DNA of 64,000 nucleotides, from assembly GCA_934647945.1 (NCBI GenBank), contig CAKUFK010000002.1, forward strand, positions 248,001 to 312,000, read 5' to 3'. The DNA is from an uncultured Eubacteriales bacterium. GTDB lineage: Bacteria; Bacillota; Clostridia; Oscillospirales; Acutalibacteraceae. Below the pieces are notes generated by a model. It worked only from the letters and a program-made list of their open reading frames with translations. It was not told where the DNA came from and did no database searches. The position numbers and the translations under genes are program-made. Positions 26,499 to 34,509 of the stretch are shown piece by piece (the stretch's first letter is position 1; each line of letters begins with the position of its first letter).

Positions 26499-26526
26499 AT
26501 CGCCGAAACGGCAGGAGGAAATCAAT

Positions 26527-27549
26527 ATGATCGTCATTCTCAAACCCCACGCGGAACCGGATAAGGTGCAGAGCCTGCTCGACGGCTTTGCCGCCAAAGG
26601 GCTGTCTCATCACATCAGCACCGGGCAGAGCACCACCATCGTCGGTATCATCGGGGATACCTCCCGGGTGGATATCGACAGCGTGCTCGCAAACGACGCG
26701 GTCCAGGACGTCAAACGGGTCTCCGAGCCTTACAAGGCGGCCAACCGGAAATTCCATCCGGAGGACACCGTCATCGGCATCGATCGCCCGGCTGGGGAAA
26801 CCGTGAAAATCGGCGGCGGGCATTTTGCGGTTGCGGCCGGCCCCTGCTCCGTCGAAAACGAGGAGCAGATCATCCGGGTGGCGCAGGCGGTAAAAGCCAG
26901 CGGGGCACGGCTGCTGCGGGGCGGTGCCTTCAAGCCCCGGACCTCGCCGTACGCGTTCCAGGGACTGCATGACCGCGGGATCCAGCTCCTCCTCCTCGCA
27001 AAAAAGGAGACCGGCCTCCCCATCGTGACCGAACTGATGAGCCTGACCCATCTCGATCTGTTCGCGGAAGTGGATGTCATCCAGGTCGGAGCCCGGAATA
27101 TGCAGAACTTCGAGATGCTCAAAGAGCTTGGACACTGCGGCAAGCCCATCCTGCTCAAACGCGGCCTGGCCAACACCCTCGAGGAGTTCCTCATGAGCGC
27201 GGAATACATCATGGCCGGCGGCAACAGCCAGGTTATCCTGTGCGAACGGGGCATCCGGACCTTTGAAACCATGACCCGCAACACTCTCGATATTTCCGCT
27301 ATCCCCCTCCTCAAGCATCAGTCCCACCTGCCCGTCATCGTGGATCCCAGCCACGCGGCGGGGATCCCATGGCTGGTTGAGCCGCTCTCCAAAGCCGCGA
27401 TCGCCGCCGGGGCGGATGGGCTGATGATCGAGGTGCACAACGACCCGAAATCCGCCCTGTGCGACGGCGCGCAATCCCTGACGCCGGAGCAGTTCGACGC
27501 CGTGATGAAGAAAGTCGAACGGCAGGTGGCCTTCGAGGCGGCCCGGTAG
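26527..27549 (+). CDS. aroF: 3-deoxy-7-phosphoheptulonate synthase (DAHP synthase, AroF type)
   Basis: A 340-residue enzyme that condenses PEP and erythrose 4-phosphate, first step of aromatic amino acid synthesis. Residues 1 to about 70 form a ferredoxin-like regulatory domain (MIVILKPHAEPDKVQ..), as in Tyr-inhibited Thermotoga-type DAHP synthase; the barrel follows with AAGPCSVENEEQ, LRGGAFKPRTSPYAFQG, LLKRG, and IVDPSHAAG. ATG 26527 follows GGAGGAA; an open extension back to 26149 crosses the leader and terminator and is not coding. Control probably acts both on the enzyme (N-terminal domain) and on transcription (attenuator). Confidence 0.95.
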   Translation: MIVILKPHAEPDKVQSLLDGFAAKGLSHHISTGQSTTIVGIIGDTSRVDIDSVLANDAVQDVKRVSEPYKAANRKFHPEDTVIGIDRPAGETVKIGGGHFAVAAGPCSVENEEQIIRVAQAVKASGARLLRGGAFKPRTSPYAFQGLHDRGIQLLLLAKKETGLPIVTELMSLTHLDLFAEVDVIQVGARNMQNFEMLKELGHCGKPILLKRGLANTLEEFLMSAEYIMAGGNSQVILCERGIRTFETMTRNTLDISAIPLLKHQSHLPVIVDPSHAAGIPWLVEPLSKAAIAAGADGLMIEVHNDPKSALCDGAQSLTPEQFDAVMKKVERQVAFEAAR

Positions 27550-27662
27550 TCCCATCCCTGCCATCCGCCGCCGAAGGGCCCCCCTTCAGCGGACCACCGG
27601 CCCGAAACAGCGCATGGCCTCTGTTTTGGCCCACAGGGCTGGCCTTGTGCCAGGAAAGCTGG

Positions 27663-27668
27663 TATACT
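27663..27668 (+). promoter_or_regulatory. Extended -10 promoter of the HAD hydrolase gene
   Basis: TATACT (27663-27668) is preceded by TGG, an extended -10 arrangement; the -35 region is poor. It lies 33 bases before the ATG. No clear terminator for aroF was found in 27550-27660. Confidence 0.45.
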
Positions 27669-27701
27669 TCAAAGAGAACTCGTCAATCAGGAGGGATTCC
27701 G

Positions 27702-28364
27702 ATGCACGACGCCGACACCCTGTTCTGGGATCTGGACGGCACCTTGACCGATCCTTATGAGGGCATTACCCGTTCCGTGGCCTACGCGCTTCATTTTTTC
27801 GATATCGAGGTGCCGGACAGGACCGTCCTCTGCCCTTTCATCGGCCCGCCGCTGAAGGATTCCTTTATGCGTTTTTACGGTTTTTCTTCTGCCGATGCGG
27901 AACTGGCCATCGCGCGTTACCGGGACTATTTTGCCGGCAAAGGCCTGTTCGAAAATACGGTCTATCCCGGTATCCCCTCCTTGCTCGACGCGCTGGAGAA
28001 CGCAGGCAGACGCCATGTCCTGGCCACATCCAAGCCGAGCGTCTTCGCCGAGCGCATCCTCACCCATTTCGGGCTGCGGCGCTATTTTTCGGCCGTGGCG
28101 GGCAGCGATCTGGATGGAAAACGGGTAAAAAAAGAAGACGTGCTTCGGCACGCCCTGGAACTCACAAATGCCAAACCGGCCCGCTCCCTGATGATCGGCG
28201 ACCGGGAATACGACGTGGCCGGAGCCCGCGCTGTGGGAATGGACTGCATCGGGGTGACATACGGCTATGGGTCGGAAAAGGAACTTTCGGACAGCGGCGC
28301 GGTCGCGCTGGCGGATTCGCCCGAGGCACTCCGCCGCCTTTTGCTTCCCTCCGGTCCGTTTTAG
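27702..28364 (+). CDS. HAD-superfamily hydrolase, phosphoglycolate phosphatase-like
   Basis: A 220-residue haloacid dehalogenase-type phosphatase. Motif I is FWDLDGTLTD with the nucleophile Asp10 and Asp12; motif II is LATSKPS, motif III the Lys in KRVKKEDVL, motif IV MIGDREYDVAGAR. An all-alpha cap lies between motifs I and II, as in Gph/PgmB enzymes. ATG 27702 follows AGGAGGG. Family members remove phosphate from phosphoglycolate, pyrophosphate or sugar phosphates; the substrate is open. Its stop overlaps that of the convergent membrane protein gene (TTAG shared). Confidence 0.85.
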   Translation: MHDADTLFWDLDGTLTDPYEGITRSVAYALHFFDIEVPDRTVLCPFIGPPLKDSFMRFYGFSSADAELAIARYRDYFAGKGLFENTVYPGIPSLLDALENAGRRHVLATSKPSVFAERILTHFGLRRYFSAVAGSDLDGKRVKKEDVLRHALELTNAKPARSLMIGDREYDVAGARAVGMDCIGVTYGYGSEKELSDSGAVALADSPEALRRLLLPSGPF

Positions 28365-29059
28365 CCCAGACGTAGCTTTTCCCGGCTTTTAAGCAGTTCC
28401 GACATGGCCAAGGCCTCGGCCGCCAGCGCATGGGCATCCCCCTGCCGTTCGTTTTTGTCAACGAGGGCCTGCATACGGCGGTGCAGCTTGCCGGCGCGTT
28501 GGTAAATCTGCTGTTCCATATCCATAACGACCGGCTGCTCGCTCCGGCCAAAGGGGGTGCTGAATTCCAGCCGCTCCCGCAAACTGTCCATTGCTTTGCG
28601 CAGGCTGTCATATTCGCGCGGGTCCAGCAGCGGCTGCAGCTGTATATCTTCCATCCGCACCTGCGGTCCCTGTTTTTTCCGCCGCCCTCCCGATGCCAGG
28701 CGCAGAGAAACCATGCAGAGACAATAGGTGCACAGCGCCAGCAGCGAGTTGATGCTGTACCAGACCGGATCGATCCAGGACCGGGTCAGGTAGGTGAAGG
28801 CCAGCGTGAAGACGAAATAAAGCAGGGCAATCAAAATCGGCGGGGCGGCGGAATGGACACGCAGATGGGTACAGATGACCGGCAGCGCCAACACCAGCAG
28901 ATCGATAAGGAAAAGCGCCAGCAGGACATTGGCGGCCATCCAGGGAAATAAAGCGTCTGCCAAAATTGAACGAGGGAAAAACAACAGGGCAATCGTTCCG
29001 GCATCGAGCAGCGCCAGAACGGCGATTTTGACCGCAAAGATGACGCCGCTGCGTTTCAT
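28361..29059 (-). CDS. Membrane protein with cytoplasmic helical tail, unknown function
   Basis: A 232-residue protein with four predicted membrane helices in the first 130 residues and a charged, helical tail of about 100 residues rich in Glu, Arg and Leu. No family recognised. ATG 29059 follows a GGGGGCAGGG; an upstream start adding 20 residues has no site and overlaps the promoter. It is convergent with the HAD gene and has its own promoter. Confidence 0.7.
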   Translation of the reverse strand: MKRSGVIFAVKIAVLALLDAGTIALLFFPRSILADALFPWMAANVLLALFLIDLLVLALPVICTHLRVHSAAPPILIALLYFVFTLAFTYLTRSWIDPVWYSINSLLALCTYCLCMVSLRLASGGRRKKQGPQVRMEDIQLQPLLDPREYDSLRKAMDSLRERLEFSTPFGRSEQPVVMDMEQQIYQRAGKLHRRMQALVDKNERQGDAHALAAEALAMSELLKSREKLRLG

Positions 29060-29096
29060 TGCCCTGCCCCCTTTAAAACAAACGGTATTTGTTATC

Positions 29097-29125
29097 ATTA
29101 TACCGCAATTTCGCTCCATTTACAA
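29097..29125 (-). promoter_or_regulatory. Promoter of the 28361-29059 membrane protein gene
   Basis: Minus strand TTGTAA (29120-29125), 17 bases, consensus TATAAT (29097-29102), about 40 bases before the ATG. Confidence 0.75.
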
Positions 29126-29159
29126 TCCTCACAGGTCGAACGAAAATACAGCCCGTCTT

Positions 29160-30005
29160 TCAGTCAATTGTTCCAATCTCCTTCCCCTGTGCGTACTTTT
29201 GATAGGCAGAGGGGGACATTCCCTTGATTTTTTTGAAAGCGCGCGAAAAATAGAGGGGATCGGAAAACCCGACTGAATTGGCGATCTCCGTGACGGTATA
29301 CGCCTTCCTGTGCAGCAGGCCGCAGGCTTCATTGATGCGGTAGCGCTGCAAAAACGCGTGCGGGGATATATCAAAATGAGCGAGGAAGGCCCGATAAAGC
29401 TGGCTGCGGCTTACACCGGCGTACCGCGCGATATCCTGCACCTGGATATTGCTGGCGTAATTGTACTGGATAAAGCGCAGGGCCTGATGCAGATATTCCT
29501 GTGTACCATAAATCGGGGCGGGGTCCCCCGCCCTTTTCATCAGATGGCCCAGGAAGAGATATAAATATCCGGCCATGCAGGCGTCGGCGGCGGGGGTATT
29601 GCCGCTCGATTCATAAATGCGCAGCAGCAGGGATTTGCAGTCCTCGGGCGAAGAGGGCCGCAGAACGGGACGGTCGTGAGTGAAGCCCGTCATCTGCACC
29701 ATGCGGCGCGCTTCGGTGCCGTTGAATCCTACCCAATAATATTCCCATGGATCCAGATGGTCGGCGACATAGCAGACGACCTGGGACGGGAACACCGCAA
29801 ACAGGTCCCCTTTGGTCAGATGGTAGGTTTTTCCGCCGCCGGTATACCACCCCTCCCCCGACTCAATGTAGTGGAGCAGGTAGTGGTCCCGCAGGGCCGG
29901 CCCCCACGTATACCCGGGCGCGCATTTCTGATAGCCCGTGTTGTATACTGCGAGAGCCAGGTTCTCTTTGAGCGTGTTTTTAAAGGAGTGCTTGACATCC
30001 TCCAT
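29160..30005 (-). CDS. AraC-family transcriptional regulator
   Basis: A 281-residue regulator: an N-terminal cupin-like sugar-binding domain (WGPALRDHYLLHYIESGEGWY.. begins at about residue 34) and two helix-turn-helix motifs in the last 100 residues (IQVQDIARYAGVSRSQLYRAF and VTEIANSVGFSDPLYFSRAFKK). The resemblance is to MsmR/RafR-type activators of sugar genes. It is divergent from galK-galT across a 147-base gap, the usual arrangement for a regulator of its neighbours. ATG 30005 follows CGGAGGG. Confidence 0.9.
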   Translation of the reverse strand: MEDVKHSFKNTLKENLALAVYNTGYQKCAPGYTWGPALRDHYLLHYIESGEGWYTGGGKTYHLTKGDLFAVFPSQVVCYVADHLDPWEYYWVGFNGTEARRMVQMTGFTHDRPVLRPSSPEDCKSLLLRIYESSGNTPAADACMAGYLYLFLGHLMKRAGDPAPIYGTQEYLHQALRFIQYNYASNIQVQDIARYAGVSRSQLYRAFLAHFDISPHAFLQRYRINEACGLLHRKAYTVTEIANSVGFSDPLYFSRAFKKIKGMSPSAYQKYAQGKEIGTID

Positions 30006-30030
30006 GGAGCGTCCCTCCGTTTCCCGGTCC

Positions 30031-30059
30031 AGTATACCCCTTTATGCAACAAATGTCCA
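30031..30059 (-). promoter_or_regulatory. Promoter of the AraC-type regulator
   Basis: Minus strand TGGACA (30054-30059), 17 bases, TATACT (30031-30036). Confidence 0.7.
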
Positions 30060-30078
30060 TAATTTTGCTGTTTTCCAC

Positions 30079-30108
30079 CGTTGCCAAAAACGGCGGATGT
30101 CCTATAAT
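30079..30108 (+). promoter_or_regulatory. galK-galT promoter with overlapping inverted repeat
   Basis: TTGCCA (30081-30086), 16 bases, TATAAT (30103-30108). The -35 is inside a small inverted repeat CCGTT-N6-AACGG (30079-30094), a candidate site for the divergent AraC-type regulator or another factor. Confidence 0.7.
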
Positions 30109-30152
30109 AGAAAATATCTTGGTTATGGTATGTAGAGAAGGAGGAACGAAAG

Positions 30153-31436
30153 ATGCCTTCAAGCAAAGAACTGCTCAAAGCACTGGACGGCGGGGCGTTT
30201 GACACGCTGTTTGCCCGGCTGTACGGTCCCGGCAGCCTCCCCTATCAGCGCAAACGCTACGGCGGCGCCGTCAAGGCCTTTGTGGACTGCTTTGGGGACC
30301 GGGCGGACCTGCGCCTGTTCTCCGCGCCCGGACGTACCGAGATCGGCGGCAATCACACCGACCACAATCACGGCCGGGTGTTGGCCGCCAGTGTGAATCT
30401 CGACGTGATCGCGGTGGCTGCCCCCTGTTCCGGCGGACGGGTCCGCGTCCAGTCGAAGGGATATCCTATGGACGTGGTGGAGCTGGAAGAGCTGTCCGTC
30501 AAACCGGAGGAACGGAACCGTTCGGCGGCGCTGGTACGGGGGATGGCGGCCCGATTCCGGGAAAAAGGGTTTGCTGTCGGCGGATTTGACGCTTACACTA
30601 CCTCTGATGTCCTCAAAGGCTCCGGCCTCTCCTCTTCCGCCGCGTTCGAGGTTTTGCTCGGTACCATTCTCAGTCATCTCTACAACGGCGGGACCGTATC
30701 GCCCGTGGAGGTGGCCAAAGCGGCTCAATTCGCCGAAAACGCGTATTTCGGCAAGCCGAGCGGCTTGATGGATCAGATGGCTTCCTCCGTCGGCGGCATC
30801 ATCACCATCGATTTCGCCGACACCGAACAGCCGGTCATCCGCCAGGCAGCTTTCGATTTTGCCGCAAGCGGCCACAAACTCTGTATTGTGGACACGGGAG
30901 GCAACCACGCGGACCTGACGCATGAATACGCGGCCGTTCCGGCCGAAATGAAAGCGGTCGCCAATAGCCTCGGCGTCGATTTCCTGCGGCAGACCTCGCT
31001 CGACGCGCTGATCCCCCGGATTCCCGAGCTGCGCCGCCTCCATGGCGACCGCGCGGTGCTGCGGGCCTTTCATTTTCTGCAGGATAACGACCGGGTCGTC
31101 CGGCAGGTAGCGGCCCTGGAGGCGGGGCATTTCGAGGAATTCAAGCGCCTGGTGATCGAATCGGGCCACTCCTCGTTCGAATACCTGCAAAATGTCTACA
31201 CCTCCAGCGACGTGGCTTTCCAGGGGCTGTCCCTGGCCTTGTGCCTGGCGCAATTGCTGCTCGACGGTCGGGGCGCCTGGCGGGTCCACGGCGGCGGCTT
31301 CGGCGGCACCACACAGAATTTCGTGCCAGACGATCTGCTCGACTCCTTCCGGGAGACGATGGAGGGCGTATTTGGAAAGGGAAGCTGCCACTGCCTGACG
31401 ATCCGTCCCTGCGGCGGTATCTGCGTGGAGGCCTGA
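30153..31436 (+). CDS. galK: Galactokinase
   Basis: A 427-residue GHMP-family kinase that phosphorylates galactose to galactose 1-phosphate. GRTEIGGNHTDHNHGRVL from residue 60 is the galactokinase signature; the ATP loop is VLKGSGLSSSAAFEVLLG; the C-terminal GHMP motif is GGGFGGTTQNF. Slightly longer than typical (380-400), with an extra N-terminal 25 residues common in clostridial GalK. It is the first gene after a promoter and 37 bases before galT. Confidence 0.94.
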   Translation: MPSSKELLKALDGGAFDTLFARLYGPGSLPYQRKRYGGAVKAFVDCFGDRADLRLFSAPGRTEIGGNHTDHNHGRVLAASVNLDVIAVAAPCSGGRVRVQSKGYPMDVVELEELSVKPEERNRSAALVRGMAARFREKGFAVGGFDAYTTSDVLKGSGLSSSAAFEVLLGTILSHLYNGGTVSPVEVAKAAQFAENAYFGKPSGLMDQMASSVGGIITIDFADTEQPVIRQAAFDFAASGHKLCIVDTGGNHADLTHEYAAVPAEMKAVANSLGVDFLRQTSLDALIPRIPELRRLHGDRAVLRAFHFLQDNDRVVRQVAALEAGHFEEFKRLVIESGHSSFEYLQNVYTSSDVAFQGLSLALCLAQLLLDGRGAWRVHGGGFGGTTQNFVPDDLLDSFRETMEGVFGKGSCHCLTIRPCGGICVEA

Positions 31437-31473
31437 CATTCATACCAAACAATCGGAAAGGACGCGCGCCGCT

Positions 31474-32448
31474 ATGGCTGAACTGAGAAAACATCCGCTG
31501 ACGAACGACTGGATCATGATCGCCTCCCACCGGCAGGGACGCCCTCAGATGCCCAAGGACTACTGCCCCTTCTGTCCGGGATCCGGCAAGGTCCCGGACC
31601 ATTTCGATGTCTATAAATACGATAACGATTTTCCCGCCTTGTCGCAGGACCCGCCCGTTCCCGATCCGGTGGCGACGGATTTCTTTGAGACGGCGCCGGC
31701 TTACGGAAAATGCGAGGTGATCCTCTATTCCCCCGAGCATACCATCACCTTGCCGGAGCTCCCCACCTCCCATATTCAAAAGCTCGTCGACCTCTGGGTG
31801 GAACGGTATGAGGCCATCTCCACGGACGAAAACATCCAATATGTTTTTATCTTTGAGAACCGCGGCGACGTGGTGGGGGTGACGATGCCCCATCCCCATG
31901 GCCAGATCTACGGCTACCCCTTCATACCCAAGAAAATCGAGCTCGAGTTGGACAACGCCAAACGATATATGGATGAAAAAGGGCACTGCCTGTTCTGTGA
32001 CATGCTGGAGGCGGAGGTCACCTTTAAACAGCGGATCATTTTCCGCAACGAGCATTTCACCGTCTTCCTCCCCTTCTTTACTGAATATCCCTATGGCGTT
32101 TATATCATCAGCAACGCCCACAAATCCAATATCGCGCAGTTTGACGAGGAGGAACGCGCCGCATTGGCCGAAACCCTGCGGCGGACGACCGGTATGCTGG
32201 ACAGCCTATTCGGATACAAGTTCCCCTATATGATGTGCATGTATAACGAGCCGGTGAACAGCGCAGACGCATCCGCCTACTATCATTTCCACATCGCCTT
32301 CTATCCGCCGATGCGCAGCGCTGACAAGATCAAATTCAACGCCTCGAGCGAGACCGGCGCCTGGGCCCACTGCAATCCCACCTGCCCGGAGGAAACGTCG
32401 AAGGAATTGCGCGCCGCTTATGAGCGCTACATGGAAGCACAGGCCTGA
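31474..32448 (+). CDS. galT: Galactose-1-phosphate uridylyltransferase
   Basis: A 324-residue HIT-superfamily enzyme that exchanges UMP between UDP-glucose and galactose 1-phosphate. The active site is HPHGQ with the nucleophile His142; zinc-type Cys pairs are in CPFC and CLFCDM. This is the class I GalT, not the clostridial class II GalT. galE is not adjacent, so the UDP-galactose epimerase must be encoded elsewhere. A strong terminator follows. Confidence 0.95.
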   Translation: MAELRKHPLTNDWIMIASHRQGRPQMPKDYCPFCPGSGKVPDHFDVYKYDNDFPALSQDPPVPDPVATDFFETAPAYGKCEVILYSPEHTITLPELPTSHIQKLVDLWVERYEAISTDENIQYVFIFENRGDVVGVTMPHPHGQIYGYPFIPKKIELELDNAKRYMDEKGHCLFCDMLEAEVTFKQRIIFRNEHFTVFLPFFTEYPYGVYIISNAHKSNIAQFDEEERAALAETLRRTTGMLDSLFGYKFPYMMCMYNEPVNSADASAYYHFHIAFYPPMRSADKIKFNASSETGAWAHCNPTCPEETSKELRAAYERYMEAQA

Positions 32449-32650
32449 CCCCCCCAAAAAAACCACCCCCGCCCTTCTCCATCGGAAGGGCGGGGGTGGT
32501 TTTGCTCTCCTTTTTTTCCTTCTGCGGCGGCCTTTTTTCACAGAAAGGCCGCTTGTATTTGGGATGGGCGGCATGATAGGCCCGGCAGGCCCCACAGTCG
32601 CCGCGGCGCTTGCAGGCTTTCCATTTGCAGGGACATTCGTCTTTTTTCAT
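32336..32650 (-). CDS. Cys-rich small protein, open frame continuing through a terminator
   Basis: A start with an excellent AGGAGGTATCC-ATG (32650) opens a frame whose first 37 residues look like a compact metal-binding mini-protein: Cys at 6, 8, 13, 19, 22 and 37 (CPCKWKACK, CGACRAYHA, KRPFCEK). Similar short Cys-rich proteins occur in Clostridia (from memory). After residue 42 the frame becomes low-complexity and runs with no stop through the terminator at 32459-32503 and into galT antisense, ending at 32336 (104 codons). The real product is probably just the first part; the expected stop seems lost. A weak TATACT (32679-32684 on the minus strand) may be its -10. Confidence 0.55.
   Translation of the reverse strand: MKKDECPCKWKACKRRGDCGACRAYHAAHPKYKRPFCEKRPPQKEKKESKTTPALPMEKGGGGFFGGVRPVLPCSAHKRRAIPSTFPPGRWDCSGPRRRSRSRR
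32459..32503. terminator. Bidirectional terminator after galT
   Basis: A 19-bp stem (32459-32477 with 32485-32503, loop TCCATCG) has T residues on both sides: TTTT on the plus strand and seven T on the minus strand. It serves galT and, on the other strand, lies inside the Cys-rich mini-gene. Confidence 0.88.
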
Positions 32651-32829
32651 GGATACCTCCTGTGTCGTCCTATCTATCAGTATACCGGATGCCGGACGGT
32701 TTGTGTGGAGCCAGATTTATCCGGACAAATGGGGCAAATTTTCAGAAAACAGGGATATTCCGCGGTTTGTCCCGACTATATATGATATACAGCGTTGCGA
32801 TACCAGCCCAATACGGAGGCGACCAAGGC

Positions 32830-33720
32830 ATGTACAAAACCATACGAATCCGAAAGGCTCTCGCCGGCGCGATGGCGGCGGTGATGGCCGTCGCGGCGAG
32901 CGGCGGCTTAGCGCTCGGGGTCATCGCTGCCGTGCAGGCGGACGCGGAGGCGAAGGTAGAAGACCGGATCGACCTGCCCATCATCATGTACCACGGCCTG
33001 CTCAAGGAAGAGAAGCGGCAGGGCCAATTCATCATTTCACCCAACCTGTTCGAACAGGATCTGCGATATCTCCAGGAAAACGGCTATACCACCGTCGTCA
33101 TCGCGGATCTGATCGCCTATGTGCAGGACGGAAAGCCTCTTCCGGAAAAGCCGGTGATGCTGACATTTGACGACGGGTATTACAACAATTACCTGTACGC
33201 CTTTCCCCTTCTCAAGCAGTACAACTGCAAAATGGTACTCTCCCCTATCGGCCGGTATACCGACGAGTACACCCAGAACAAGGATACCCACGCCAACTAC
33301 GCCCATTGCAGCTGGGATGCGGTCCGGGAAATGATGGCCTCCGGCCTGGTGGAATTCCAGAACCACTCCTACAACCTGCATTCCATCGACAGCGGACGGA
33401 AGGGGGCCAAAAAGAAAGCTGTCGAAAGCCTGGTGGATTACCGCACCCTGCTGGTGGAGGACGTGATGAAGATGCAAACCCGCATGCGGGAGGAAACCGG
33501 TTATACCCCCACCGCCTTCGTCTATCCCTTTGGGGCGGTGAGCAGCGAATCCCTTCCCATCCTCAAGGAACTCGGTTTCCAGGCCACCCTGATTTGCGAA
33601 AGCCATATCAACGCCATCACCCGCGATCCGGAATGCCTGTATGGGCTCGGCCGCTATCGCCGCCCGGCGAAAACCGGATCGGAGGCCTTTTTCAAAAAAA
33701 TACTGCCAAAGGAGTCGTGA
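32830..33720 (+). CDS. Polysaccharide deacetylase family protein
   Basis: A 296-residue NodB-type carbohydrate esterase 4 protein. An N-terminal signal anchor (residues 10-40) places it outside. MLTFDDGYYNN carries the catalytic and metal-binding Asp114-Asp115; NHSYNLHS gives the zinc His179 and His184; FVYPFGAVSSES follows. Likely substrate is peptidoglycan N-acetylglucosamine or another acetylated glycan. ATG 32830 follows GGAGG; an upstream open extension is rejected. The downstream amidase begins 4 bases later, so both probably remodel the wall. Confidence 0.87.
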   Translation: MYKTIRIRKALAGAMAAVMAVAASGGLALGVIAAVQADAEAKVEDRIDLPIIMYHGLLKEEKRQGQFIISPNLFEQDLRYLQENGYTTVVIADLIAYVQDGKPLPEKPVMLTFDDGYYNNYLYAFPLLKQYNCKMVLSPIGRYTDEYTQNKDTHANYAHCSWDAVREMMASGLVEFQNHSYNLHSIDSGRKGAKKKAVESLVDYRTLLVEDVMKMQTRMREETGYTPTAFVYPFGAVSSESLPILKELGFQATLICESHINAITRDPECLYGLGRYRRPAKTGSEAFFKKILPKES

Positions 33721-33724
33721 ACGT

Positions 33725-34462
33725 ATGCCGCGCATTTATCTGAGCCCTTCCCTTCAGCAGAACAACCCCTATGTGATCGGTGGTTCGGAGGAATATTACA
33801 TGAACCTCGTCGCCGACGCCATGGAGCCCTATCTCCTCTCATCCGGCATCGCCTTTACGCGCAACGATCCGGAACAGACGCTTTCCCAGGTGATCGCACA
33901 GTCCAACGCGGGCGATTATGACCTCCATCTCGCCCTGCATTCCAATGCCGCAGGCGAAGCCAACGCCGGACAGGTGCGTGGAACCGACGTATACTACTAC
34001 ACCAACAGCACGGAAGGGAAACGTGCCGCCGACATCATCGCAGAAAACTTCAAAAACATCTACCCTGATCCCAGCCGGGTCCGGAGCGTCCCTACCAGCT
34101 CGCTGGCCGAAGTAGTCCGCACCCGCGCCCCCTCGGTGCTGGTGGAGATCGCCTATCACGACAATGTGCAGGACGCGGAATGGATCCGGGATAATATCAA
34201 CGCCATCGCCCGCAATCTGGTCCAGTCCCTCACCCAGTATTTCGGCATCCCCTTTATCGAGGCACAGCCCGCCAGGGAAGGACGGGTGGACACCGTCCGG
34301 GGCAACTTGAATCTGCGCAGCCGTCCCAGCATGGATGCGCCGATCCTCACCACCATTCCCGACGGTTCCGCCGTGACCGTGTACGGCCAGTGGCAGGACT
34401 GGTATGTCGTCAACTATATGGGGACGATCGGGTACGCCAGCAGCCGCTATATCGAGGTATGA
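33725..34462 (+). CDS. N-acetylmuramoyl-L-alanine amidase with C-terminal SH3 domain
   Basis: A 245-residue Amidase_3-type zinc hydrolase (residues 1-175) followed by a bacterial SH3 domain (about 180-245, NLNLRSRPSMDAPILTTIP). The second zinc Glu lies in GGSEEYY (Glu22 or Glu23), then LALHSN with His72 and IEIAYHDN-like VEIAYHDN with Glu141. The usual first metal motif GHGG is replaced by YLSPSLQQNN, a variant seen in clostridial amidases (from memory). No signal peptide is visible, so it may be released by lysis, act in the mother cell, or leave another way. It is coupled to the deacetylase gene. Confidence 0.82.
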   Translation: MPRIYLSPSLQQNNPYVIGGSEEYYMNLVADAMEPYLLSSGIAFTRNDPEQTLSQVIAQSNAGDYDLHLALHSNAAGEANAGQVRGTDVYYYTNSTEGKRAADIIAENFKNIYPDPSRVRSVPTSSLAEVVRTRAPSVLVEIAYHDNVQDAEWIRDNINAIARNLVQSLTQYFGIPFIEAQPAREGRVDTVRGNLNLRSRPSMDAPILTTIPDGSAVTVYGQWQDWYVVNYMGTIGYASSRYIEV

Positions 34463-34468
34463 CACACC

Positions 34469-34509
34469 AAAAAACCGTCCGCGGGCCGTAGGGCTCGCGG
34501 ACGGTTTTT
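34469..34509. terminator. Bidirectional terminator between the amidase and convergent genes
   Basis: A 13-bp stem (AAAACCGTCCGCG at 34471-34483 with 34496-34508) has T runs on both strands (five on plus, six on minus). Confidence 0.88.

Noticed and set aside
26149..26526. Extension of aroF upstream to 26149
   Set aside because: It crosses the leader ORF, the terminator and the promoter; the start at 26527 has a GGAGGAA and matches the family N-terminus.
30159..31439. 426-codon open frame opposite galK
   Set aside because: Mirrors galK almost exactly; galK carries the full galactokinase signature and a promoter.
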